5,919 bases of DNA from Gammaproteobacteria bacterium GWE2_37_16 (GTDB lineage Bacteria; Pseudomonadota; Gammaproteobacteria; UBA9339), in NCBI GenBank assembly GCA_001801285.1, contig MGXG01000007.1, positions 1 through 5,919 on the forward strand. Direction: 5' to 3'. Under the pieces are notes generated by a model that was not told the DNA's origin, did no database searches, and worked only from the letters and a program-made list of their open reading frames with translations. Both the position numbers and the translations under genes were made by a program. Each line of letters begins with the position of its first letter. The first letter of the stretch is position 1. This document shows positions 1 to 5,496 of the stretch, piece after piece.

Positions 1-15
1 TATCAGGTAAAAAAC

Positions 16-486
16 ATGACAGACCAAACACAAAATCAACAAGAATTTACTATTCAACGCATTTATATCAAAGATGTTTCTTTTGAAGCACCTAACACTC
101 CTGAAATTTTCAAAAACGAATGGAAACCTTCAGCAAATATCGATATTCACGTTAATCCAAAAACTTTAACTGATAACACTTATGAGGTGACTCTGAAACT
201 CACAACAGCCATGCAAAACGACAATCAAACCGCCTTCCTGGTCGAAGTAGCATTTGCCGGTATTTTCACTTTAAAATCATTCCCAGCAGATCAACTGGAA
301 TACTTATTACGCACAACCTGCGCTACCATACTTTTCCCTTATGTGAGCGAATTTATTGCAGATTTAGTCAGACGCAGCAGTTTTCCTCCGTTATTTTTAC
401 CACCAGTTAACTTTGAAGCCATGTACCAAGACTATATGGCGAAACAAAAATTAACCAGCGGTGAAGGTACGACAACGGTACAATAG
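16..486 (+). CDS. secB: SecB, protein-export chaperone
   Basis: SecB is a cytosolic tetrameric chaperone that keeps preproteins unfolded and hands them to SecA at the Sec translocase. The 156-residue product matches the usual family length (about 155). Visible signatures are the N-terminal strand YIKDVSFEAPNTPEIF (residues 17-32), followed by W36-K37-P38, and the C-terminal block TILFPYVSEFIADLV (104-118) followed by FPPLFLPPVNFEAMY (123-137). Small departures from the usual consensus are S111 where Arg is common (PYxREF) and S121-S122 where Gly-Gly is common. The start is supported by an AGG at positions 6-8, seven to eight bases before the ATG. gpsA follows 69 bp downstream on the same strand, so co-transcription is likely. 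Upstream sequence is too short to show a promoter or the preceding gene. Identification is firm. Confidence 0.97.
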   Translation: MTDQTQNQQEFTIQRIYIKDVSFEAPNTPEIFKNEWKPSANIDIHVNPKTLTDNTYEVTLKLTTAMQNDNQTAFLVEVAFAGIFTLKSFPADQLEYLLRTTCATILFPYVSEFIADLVRRSSFPPLFLPPVNFEAMYQDYMAKQKLTSGEGTTTVQ

Positions 487-510
487 AAATTTTGAATTAT
501 AAATTAATGA

Positions 511-523
511 ATCGCTTCGCGAT
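511..523. repeat. Small perfect hairpin between secB and gpsA
   Basis: ATCGC (511-515) pairs with GCGAT (519-523) around a TTC loop. It lies in the 69-bp secB-gpsA gap. There is no T-run directly after it, so it is not a good terminator. It may be an mRNA-stabilising hairpin or a fragment of a dispersed repeat, and a five-pair stem may also occur by chance. Confidence 0.35.
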
Positions 524-555
524 GTGATTTCTATATTTTATTACATACGTTATTT

Positions 556-1596
556 ATGAATCACCCAAATGCAACTCCAGAAAACATTGTCGCCTCCCAA
601 AAAACTGTCGCTGTCATCGGCACAGGTTCTTGGGGAACGGCGCTTGCGATTTTAATAGCACGCAATGGTTACGCGGTACGCCTTTGGGGTTGCGAACCTA
701 ACGAAATAAAAGATCTAAAAGAAAATCGTCGCAACAGTCGCTATCTTGGTGACATTAAACTGCCAGAAAAAATTATTGTTGACGATGATTTATCTTCTAT
801 TTTAAATCACTGCAACGACATTATTATCGCCGTACCAAGCCATGCTTTTCAGTCATTATTGCAATTAATCCACCCTCTCATCCAAAATAATAACAAGATC
901 CGTTTTGCATGGGGAACCAAAGGATTAGACACGGAACATAAACTATTACATGAAACAGCTGGCGAAATTATCGGCAATAAACCCATGGCTATCGTATCGG
1001 GTCCATCTTTTGCCAAAGAAGTAGCAGAAGGGTTGCCAACCGCCGTAGTTGTTGCCGCTACCGAAAAACAATTTGCGGAAGATCTTGCCAATTACCTACA
1101 TAATGAAACCTTTCGTGTTTACTTGAGCAATGATTTGGTCGGTGTTGAAATCTGTGGCGCAGTCAAAAATGTTTTGGCGATTGCTATTGGCATCGCTGCT
1201 GGCATGGGTTTGGGCGCAAATTCTCGCGCAGCATTAATGACGCGCGGCTTGGCTGAATTAACCAGACTTGGCTTGGCTCTTGGTGGCAAACAAGAGACCT
1301 TTATGGGATTAGCCGGAATTGGAGATCTAATTCTAACTTGCACGGACGACCAATCACGTAACCGCCGTTTTGGATTAGCAATCGGCAAAGGCGCAATGGC
1401 AAAAGAAGCTGAACAAAACATCGGTCAAATTGTCGAAGGCATAGCCAATACGAAAGAAGTCTATCTACTCGCAAAAAGTAAAAACGTCGAAATGCCCATC
1501 GTTGAACAAGTTTACAAAATTCTTTATGAAAACTTATCACCCAAAGATGCTTTAAAAACATTATTAAGCAGATCGAGAAAAGAACGGGAATTTTAG
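556..1596 (+). CDS. gpsA: GpsA, NAD(P)-dependent glycerol-3-phosphate dehydrogenase
   Basis: GpsA reduces dihydroxyacetone phosphate to sn-glycerol-3-phosphate, the backbone precursor of phospholipids, in the cytosol. The 346-residue protein has the Rossmann motif VAVIGTGSWGTALA (18-31, G22-x-G24-x-x-G27). It also has the nucleotide-side segment AVPSHAF (92-98), WGTKGLD (119-125), the family signature GPSFAKEVAEGLPTA (149-163), and the active-site region VEICGAVKNVLAIAIG (197-212) with the expected catalytic Lys204. GANSRAALMTRGLAE (220-234) follows, then GLAGIGDLILTCT and the basic SRNRRFG segment. The N terminus has about ten residues more than typical short forms before the first strand. 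No in-frame ATG lies closer to the motif, and the Shine-Dalgarno before 556 is poor, so the start is the least certain part. It follows secB, as in many proteobacteria. Confidence 0.96.
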   Translation: MNHPNATPENIVASQKTVAVIGTGSWGTALAILIARNGYAVRLWGCEPNEIKDLKENRRNSRYLGDIKLPEKIIVDDDLSSILNHCNDIIIAVPSHAFQSLLQLIHPLIQNNNKIRFAWGTKGLDTEHKLLHETAGEIIGNKPMAIVSGPSFAKEVAEGLPTAVVVAATEKQFAEDLANYLHNETFRVYLSNDLVGVEICGAVKNVLAIAIGIAAGMGLGANSRAALMTRGLAELTRLGLALGGKQETFMGLAGIGDLILTCTDDQSRNRRFGLAIGKGAMAKEAEQNIGQIVEGIANTKEVYLLAKSKNVEMPIVEQVYKILYENLSPKDALKTLLSRSRKEREF

Positions 1597-1768
1597 AAAT
1601 TTTGAGCCCCTAAAATGAATTGCCAAGAGATAAGCCCAGATTAGGGCGAAATAAAAAGTTTGTCTTGTACAAAGTTAGCGGATATGTAAATGAAATTACT
1701 ATATTTTTCAATAAGTTATTTTTAAAGTTAGTGATATTTCAAAAAGTTAAGGTATTATAATTGTGATT
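1597..1768. other. Convergent intergenic region, left part, no gene seen
   Basis: This is the left half of the 338-bp gap between the convergent gpsA and lgt ends. I see no credible ORF and no classical GC-rich stem followed by a T-run. A weak TTTGT/ACAAA stem lies near 1660-1674. The word AAAGTTA occurs three times (near 1670, 1725 and 1743) at irregular spacing, which may be chance in AT-rich DNA. The structured repeat begins at 1769. Confidence 0.5.
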
Positions 1769-1848
1769 CCGTAGCCGCAGACTTTAGTCTGCGCCAAAGC
1801 ATACATGTACGCAATAATGAAAACGCAAGCTAAAGCTTGCGGCTACGG
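1769..1848. repeat. 80-bp REP/MITE-like element with two internal hairpins
   Basis: The element is bounded by an 11-bp perfect inverted repeat: CCGTAGCCGCA (1769-1779) and TGCGGCTACGG (1838-1848). Inside each end lies its own perfect 8-bp palindromic stem: CGCAGACT/AGTCTGCG (1776-1783/1786-1793, two-base centre) and CGCAAGCT/AGCTTGCG (1824-1831/1834-1841, two-base centre). The two hairpins differ in their inner bases (AGACT versus AAGCT) but share the CGCA foot. A REP unit pair in opposite orientation (BIME-like) or a small non-autonomous transposable element would look like this. It sits between convergent transcripts, where such elements often accumulate and may help end transcription from both sides. 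No transposase is present in the window. Confidence 0.8.
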
Positions 1849-1933
1849 GTTTGTAGCTACGCAAATTATCGTGATTTTCCCATGGTTTTTAAGAAGTTAC
1901 AAAAACCTGAAAAAATATAAACTCATACATTCT

Positions 1934-1957
1934 TTCATTCCTTCATTCCTTCATTCT
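1934..1957. repeat. Three tandem octamers at the lgt stop codon
   Basis: TTCATTCC occurs at 1934-1941 and 1942-1949, then TTCATTCT at 1950-1957. On the minus strand the unit is GAATGAAG. It encodes the last Lgt residues (N-E-G-M-K-E), and the TGA inside the last-read copy is the stop codon. Eight is not a multiple of three, so gain or loss of a copy would change the reading frame of the tail. Confidence 0.85.
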
Positions 1958-2732
1958 TTAATTTCCCTCCCTGGGAAATTATCACCAAACCAACACCAAT
2001 AACTATCATCGGCACACATAACAATTGCCCCATCGTTAACCAGCCATAAACTATTGCATCAGGAACGCGGACAAATTCTATTGCAAAACGAAAAATACCA
2101 TACAACAAAAGGAACATGCCCGATACTGCCATTTTCGGACGTTTTTTTGCTGCGTAAAACCACAAAATCAAAAAAAGCACTACACCTTCCAATAAAAATT
2201 CATAAAGCTGTGAAGGATGACGCGGCATAGCATCGGCAGCCGGAAAAACCATTGCCCAAGGTACATCAGTCACTCGCCCCCACAACTCGCCATTAATAAA
2301 ATTCCCCAAGCGACCAAGCCCTAAACCAATCGGGATTAAAGGAGCAATAAAATCTGCTATGGTGAAAAAGCTTTTTTTATTTTTACGCGCAAAAATAAAA
2401 CAGGCAATCAATACACCGATTAACCCGCCATGAAAAGACATACCACCACGCCAAATCTGTAGAATCGCTAACGGATTGTGCCAAATAGTTGCGGTTTGAT
2501 AAAATAAAAACTCCCCTAACCTACCACCAACTATAACGCCTATCATACAAGACAGAATTAAATCTTCGATCTCTTCAGTATTCCAGCCAGATGCTAGTTT
2601 TTTTATTCGTGCCCGGTAATTAGCCAGCCACCAAATACCGACAAAACTAATCAAATACATAATGCCATACCAATAAATCTTGATAGATCCAAGTTGGAGG
2701 GCAATAGGGTTAAAGTTTGGATATGTAAGCAT
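1935..2732 (-). CDS. lgt: Lgt, prolipoprotein diacylglyceryl transferase
   Basis: Lgt is the inner-membrane enzyme that moves the diacylglyceryl group of phosphatidylglycerol to the lipobox cysteine of prolipoproteins, the first step of lipoprotein maturation. The 265-residue protein is hydrophobic with several membrane segments (for example 24-37, 59-77, 104-115, 184-195, 238-253). Family motifs are IYWYGIMYL (19-27), GGRLGEFLFY (69-78), WRGGMSFHGGLIG (94-106) with the essential His (H101), and the Lgt signature GLGLGRLGNFINGELWGR (136-153) with R141 and N144. HPSQLYE (172-178) and IEFVRVPD (218-225) follow, the latter with the Arg matching E. coli R239 by position. The start is chosen because MLTYPNFNPIALQLG aligns with the family N terminus, although no clear Shine-Dalgarno is visible. 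It lies 79 bp downstream of rppH on the same strand. In E. coli these genes are separated by ptsP; here ptsP is absent from between them. The extreme C terminus lies in an octamer repeat. Confidence 0.96.
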   Translation of the reverse strand: MLTYPNFNPIALQLGSIKIYWYGIMYLISFVGIWWLANYRARIKKLASGWNTEEIEDLILSCMIGVIVGGRLGEFLFYQTATIWHNPLAILQIWRGGMSFHGGLIGVLIACFIFARKNKKSFFTIADFIAPLIPIGLGLGRLGNFINGELWGRVTDVPWAMVFPAADAMPRHPSQLYEFLLEGVVLFLILWFYAAKKRPKMAVSGMFLLLYGIFRFAIEFVRVPDAIVYGWLTMGQLLCVPMIVIGVGLVIISQGGKLKNEGMKE

Positions 2733-2811
2733 ATGAAAATTTTAATGTTGCGCCCAGCCCTGCATCTCGCAAACTCGACTTAGACTGGATTATTATATTT
2801 TAATACGTGAT

Positions 2812-3315
2812 TTAACAAATCTGCCTGTTAAACTTCATTTCCTTCTCAAATTCCGTCAAAACTTTCTCATACACCTGTCGTTTAAAGTATATTACCTGTT
2901 GTAAAGGATACCAATAATCAACCCAACTCCAACCATCGAATTCAGGAGTATCGGTATGATCAAAAGAAATTTTTTTTTCATCGCTAACCAATTTCAATAA
3001 AAACCAGCGCTGTTTCTGTCCCAAGCAACGCTTTACTCCTCTTGCTGAATGTTGTTCTCTTTGCAAATTATGGGGTAATTGATAGTAAAGCCAATGCCGC
3101 GTCACGGCAAGAATTTTAACATCATCCTGCGTTAAACCAATTTCTTCTTTTAACTCTCGGTACATCGCCTCTTCCAACGTTTCATACGACTGCATTCCAC
3201 CTTGAGGAAACTGCCACGAGTCTTTACTGCCAGCGCGTTTTCCTAAAAAAAGCTCCCCTTCACCATTCGTTAAAATTATCCCAATGTTTAATCTATAACC
3301 ACGACTATCAAGCAT
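2812..3315 (-). CDS. rppH: RppH, RNA 5'-pyrophosphohydrolase (Nudix)
   Basis: RppH removes pyrophosphate from the 5' end of triphosphorylated mRNA and so opens it to RNase E decay. The 167-residue protein begins MLDSRGYRLNIGIIL and has the complete Nudix box G39-x5-E45-x7-R53-E54-L-x-E57-E58-x-G60-L, preceded by SWQFPQGG (33-40). The RppH-specific tail features are also visible: TRHWLYYQLP (72-81), GQKQRWFLLKLVS (99-111), and TPEFDGWSWVDYWYP (122-136) followed by Q-V-I-Y-F-K-R. These separate it from other Nudix families. Next to E. coli RppH, the protein lacks the long basic C-terminal tail and has one or two extra residues in the loop before SWQFP. A GGTGG sequence six bases before the ATG supports the start. 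lgt follows on the same strand. Confidence 0.96.
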   Translation of the reverse strand: MLDSRGYRLNIGIILTNGEGELFLGKRAGSKDSWQFPQGGMQSYETLEEAMYRELKEEIGLTQDDVKILAVTRHWLYYQLPHNLQREQHSARGVKRCLGQKQRWFLLKLVSDEKKISFDHTDTPEFDGWSWVDYWYPLQQVIYFKRQVYEKVLTEFEKEMKFNRQIC

Positions 3316-3346
3316 AAAATTCCACCAAAACTGTTGTCTATAAAAC

Positions 3347-3361
3347 TTATGCTAAGCATAA
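3347..3361. promoter_or_regulatory. 15-bp palindrome upstream of rppH, possible operator
   Basis: TTATGCT (3347-3353) and AGCATAA (3355-3361) form a perfect dyad around one central A, 31 bp upstream of the rppH start. Its right half contains the proposed -10 of the rppH promoter. A dimeric repressor site or a 5'-leader hairpin would both fit. I do not recognise the half-site. Confidence 0.45.
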
Positions 3362-3383
3362 TCGTATAGAACGCATTCGGCAA
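3355..3383 (-). promoter_or_regulatory. Candidate rppH promoter
   Basis: On the minus strand, TTGCCG (3383-3378) matches the -35 consensus at four of six bases. It is separated by exactly 17 bp from TATGCT (3360-3355), which matches the -10 consensus at four of six. It lies 40 to 68 bp upstream of the rppH ATG. The overlap with the palindrome suggests regulation, but the promoter is a reading by eye. Confidence 0.35.
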
Positions 3384-3423
3384 TAAACATATGCACTTTG
3401 AGATTATAAATCTAGAGTTTTGC

Positions 3424-3574
3424 TATATACCCATCGCCTTTTGAGTTGCGGCGTTGTTGCCATCGTCGCTCGTGTCCTCATGTATGTTTGTATACACTCT
3501 GGGCACTCGCTCCTTGGCGCCTAGCCGCATTCTCAAAATGCTCGGGTCTATTTGCGTCAAACCTCTGTGTTTTG
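3424..3574 (+). repeat. Long-hairpin repeat, copy A
   Basis: This is a non-coding element of about 145 bp between rppH and the accessory genes. It pairs with itself: ACCC/GGGT (3429-3432/3544-3547), GC/GC (3436-3437/3540-3541), TTTTGAG/CTCAAAA (3439-3445/3532-3538), GCGGC/GCCGC (3448-3452/3524-3528), GTGTCC/GGGCAC with one G-T pair (3472-3477/3501-3506), and the apex TGTAT/ATACA (3481-3485/3492-3496). A second copy in the opposite orientation lies at about 5481-5636. Shared words are GCGTTGTTG, TCGCTCGT, TCATGTATGT, ATACACTC, CGCCTAGC and GTCTATTTG. The same 6-mer GTTTTG stands just outside or at each edge (3417-3422 and 3569-3574). No ORF is credible here. Confidence 0.8.
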
Positions 3575-3606
3575 AATGGTAAAGAGTATAGATAATCAAT
3601 ATGTGA

Positions 3607-4263
3607 TTATTTTTTCAAATTAACAGGCTGGGATGGACCTGGCACACTAGACAATGAGGTCACAGCCTCTTCTTCGTTATCACATATAGACCAGGCATTT
3701 AAACCTCTATCTCTTACAGTAAATAGAGAAGAAGTACAGCTCGAATGTTCTCCCGATGATGTCGCTGGTCTGATAGGATAGCGCTGCTCTCGTGGCGGTG
3801 TTGTTGGTTTCGGTTGCGATATTATATTAGAAAAGTCTTCATATATATGTTGGTTATGTTGGTCTCCAGCAATAGCTTTAATCCTTTCAAAAAATTCAAT
3901 AAGTTTTTGCATCTCATCAGAACATTCATCCATTGAACAGCACGCAAAACTTTTTAAAATCATTGCAATTACATTAAAACAACGATCATTTTCTTTTTCA
4001 AAATTTTTAAAATCCAAGTCTCTGTGGAATATCCCTTTTAGACGCATGCAAAACGGCATATATTTTGTGGGGTCATCCCATCTCTTAGAAGCTAAACTCT
4101 CTATGCCTGTCATTCCTAACTCCTCATTGCGCTTCTTTTCTAAAATTCTTATTACCTCATTACAGTTATACCGAAGAGTACTAAGTTCCAAATAACTTAA
4201 ACCAGCTACCAGTCTATTTATATCAATCATTATACATTCATCTCCTTTCACATCACCTATCAT
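3607..4263 (-). CDS. Hypothetical protein, Cys-rich with a disordered tail, possible effector
   Basis: I recognise no family. The 218-residue protein has no signal peptide or membrane segment. Residues 13-147 look mostly helical and charged (for example YLELSTLRYNCNEVIRILEKKRNEE at 24-48, and DEMQKLIEFFERIKAIAG at 116-133) and contain seven of the nine cysteines, including C108-C109. Residues 148-218 are Pro/Ser/Thr-rich and probably disordered. An acidic patch N-E-E-E (196-199) lies about 20 residues from the C terminus, which resembles the E-block of Dot/Icm type IV secretion signals; that is inference. The start at 4263 has an excellent Shine-Dalgarno (GAGGTGAT). A second ATG, Met12, follows an AAGGAG 11 bases upstream and is the main alternative. 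The leader closely resembles that of the neighbouring 324-codon gene, and both lie between inverted repeat copies. It is likely a real gene, but its function is unknown. Confidence 0.7.
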   Translation of the reverse strand: MIGDVKGDECIMIDINRLVAGLSYLELSTLRYNCNEVIRILEKKRNEELGMTGIESLASKRWDDPTKYMPFCMRLKGIFHRDLDFKNFEKENDRCFNVIAMILKSFACCSMDECSDEMQKLIEFFERIKAIAGDQHNQHIYEDFSNIISQPKPTTPPREQRYPIRPATSSGEHSSCTSSLFTVRDRGLNAWSICDNEEEAVTSLSSVPGPSQPVNLKK

Positions 4264-4325
4264 TTTATCACCTCAAAATATTTAAATTTAATTTTCATTA
4301 CACACCTTAAATTGTAAATATTATA
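4261..4325 (-). promoter_or_regulatory. Promoter, leader and strong ribosome site of the 218-codon gene
   Basis: A perfect -10, TATAAT, lies at 4325-4320; no convincing -35 is seen 16 to 18 bp above it. The leader includes an AT-rich block (4275-4292) and the Shine-Dalgarno GAGGTGAT (4274-4267), three bases before the ATG and fully complementary to the 16S rRNA tail. The block from the ATG up to about 4296 is nearly the same as that before the gene starting at 5420. Confidence 0.6.
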
Positions 4326-4348
4326 TCCCATTATTCTTAAATGGATCT

Positions 4349-4360
4349 TGTGCGCGCGTG
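4349..4360. other. Alternating purine-pyrimidine tract
   Basis: TGTGCGCGCGTG is a 12-bp alternating tract, a GC-rich island in very AT-rich DNA, 24 bp upstream of the -10 of the 218-codon gene. Such tracts can adopt Z-DNA under supercoiling. Whether it has a role is unknown. Confidence 0.35.
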
Positions 4361-4445
4361 AAAAATAATGATTTTAATTAACTAATTGTTAAAAAATACT
4401 TGATATTGAAATTTTTGGCGTTTTATTGTGTACAAAGCAAAAAAC

Positions 4446-5420
4446 TTATGTTGAAGATTTTGACGGTGATATTGAACTCGATATAGCAGCCGAAGAATCA
4501 ACGCGTTTCTTTTCGCGCGGTGGAGGCGGAGGAGGCGGCAAATAAAAAAATAACGGTCTACCTCTGTTAACATCAGTTGATATAGTAGTTTGCTGCTGCG
4601 GTCTTCGCGGTGGCGGAGGCGGTGTTACAAACCCTAACCTATCAGATGAAATGGAAGACTTAGATAATAATGAACAACCACCCATACCATTTGGCTCATT
4701 ACTTAACTCCCTACTTCTATACTGAGATTTTTCCCCGCATGATTTCTGGGCTTGTTGTAAAACATTAACTAATCTTTCAATAATTACATCATGCTCCCCC
4801 TGATTACTTGGTGTTTTTTTTTCTATTTCTGTAATTATAATATCTAACGAGGAAAGTATAGATAAAACAACATCTTCTGTATTTAAAGTGGATTTAATTT
4901 CAAAGTCTTTGCGCAATACCCGCATATGTCCTAATGGCCATGCTACAAATAAAGTATACGAACTAGGGTCTTTTTGGATATTTTCTTGCAACAATTTAAT
5001 CTCTTGCAAGCAACGTTTTTCCAGTCCTTTAAATTCAAGCATAACAGGATCAGACTTACCATCAGGTCTAACTTCTCTATGCTCAATGATTCCTTTAGCT
5101 CTTTTTATTTGCGCGTCATCTAAGCTCTCTTCGTATACACAGTCAAGATCAATAAATTCGTCACTATCAGGGATCTCACTAGCCACAGCATAACCAGCTA
5201 AAGGATTGTCCTGTGACAAACCAGGCAAAACTTCAAACTCTCCTTCGTAAAAAGATTCACCAAATATTTGCTCCGAAGAAGGAGGGACAATCGGCAAAGA
5301 ACTGGACGATGCTGCACTTGATGACACACTAATTGACACCATCGCTGACGATACACTTAAAGGATCGGATGTAGTTGGCGTTAACTCTAAAGAAGCTACA
5401 GAATCAGGGGTAGGAATCAT
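4446..5420 (-). CDS. Hypothetical protein with Ser-rich N terminus and two polyproline runs, possible effector
   Basis: I recognise no family. The 324-residue protein has three parts. Residues 1-50 are Ser/Thr/Pro-rich and low-complexity. Residues 51-228 are mixed and probably folded, acidic at first (DSDEFIDLDCVYEESLDDA, 85-103), then helical (EFKGLEKRCLQEIKLLQENI, 129-148; NTEDVVLSILSSLDIIITEIEKK, 180-202). Residues 229-324 are disordered, with P267-P271 followed by R-R-P and P295-P301 followed by R-E-K-K-R. Both proline runs fit class II SH3 ligands (PxxPxR), and L294 plus prolines resembles weak EVH1 or profilin ligands, as in eukaryotic actin regulators; that is motif-level inference. 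The tail is Ser/Lys-rich. There is no signal peptide, so export would need a type III/IV-like system. The start has the Shine-Dalgarno AGGTGAT three bases before the ATG. The 3' end is followed by the promoter region of the next gene, without a clear terminator. Likely a real gene, function unknown. Confidence 0.72.
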   Translation of the reverse strand: MIPTPDSVASLELTPTTSDPLSVSSAMVSISVSSSAASSSSLPIVPPSSEQIFGESFYEGEFEVLPGLSQDNPLAGYAVASEIPDSDEFIDLDCVYEESLDDAQIKRAKGIIEHREVRPDGKSDPVMLEFKGLEKRCLQEIKLLQENIQKDPSSYTLFVAWPLGHMRVLRKDFEIKSTLNTEDVVLSILSSLDIIITEIEKKTPSNQGEHDVIIERLVNVLQQAQKSCGEKSQYRSRELSNEPNGMGGCSLLSKSSISSDRLGFVTPPPPPRRPQQQTTISTDVNRGRPLFFYLPPPPPPPREKKRVDSSAAISSSISPSKSST

Positions 5421-5496
5421 TTCATCACCTATAAAATATTTAAATTATTTTTTTCACTTATGATATATTATATACTAAACGAAAACAGGTTTTCAG
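5418..5496 (-). promoter_or_regulatory. Promoter, leader and strong ribosome site of the 324-codon gene
   Basis: A perfect -10, TATAAT, lies at 5472-5467. CTGAAA (5496-5491) matches the -35 consensus at four of six with an 18-bp spacer, and this -35 falls in the edge of repeat copy B. The Shine-Dalgarno AGGTGAT (5430-5424) is followed by GAA and the ATG. The AT-rich block AATTTAAATATTTT is shared with the leader of the 218-codon gene. A dyad GAAAAC-AG-GTTTTC (5481-5494) overlaps the spacer and -35 and could be an operator. Confidence 0.55.

Noticed and set aside
849..1561. Three minus-strand ORFs inside gpsA
   Set aside because: They are shadows of a well-identified gene in other frames.
1805..2002. 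A 65-codon plus-strand ORF running from the REP-like element into the lgt end
   Set aside because: It is made of repeat sequence and the antisense of lgt, with no ribosome site. Its Ser/Phe/His-rich tail is the octamer repeat read on the other strand.
3592..3615. A stem ATAATCA/TGATTAT followed by a T-run, read as a terminator
   Set aside because: The T-run is on the + strand, where no gene ends upstream. On the minus strand the stem overlaps the stop codon and has no T-run after it. The stem is also purely AT-rich.
4321..4360. A PmrA-type direct-repeat box upstream of the 218-codon gene
   Set aside because: Only one TTAA word near 4337 lies in a plausible position, and the second half-site at the required spacing is missing.
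4382..4573. A 63-codon minus-strand ORF overlapping the 3' end of the 324-codon gene
   Set aside because: It is out of frame with the larger gene, covers its polyproline coding region and has no ribosome site.
4888..5193. A 101-codon plus-strand ORF opposite the 324-codon gene
   Set aside because: It is antisense to the better-supported gene, with a composition expected of a shadow frame and no ribosome site.
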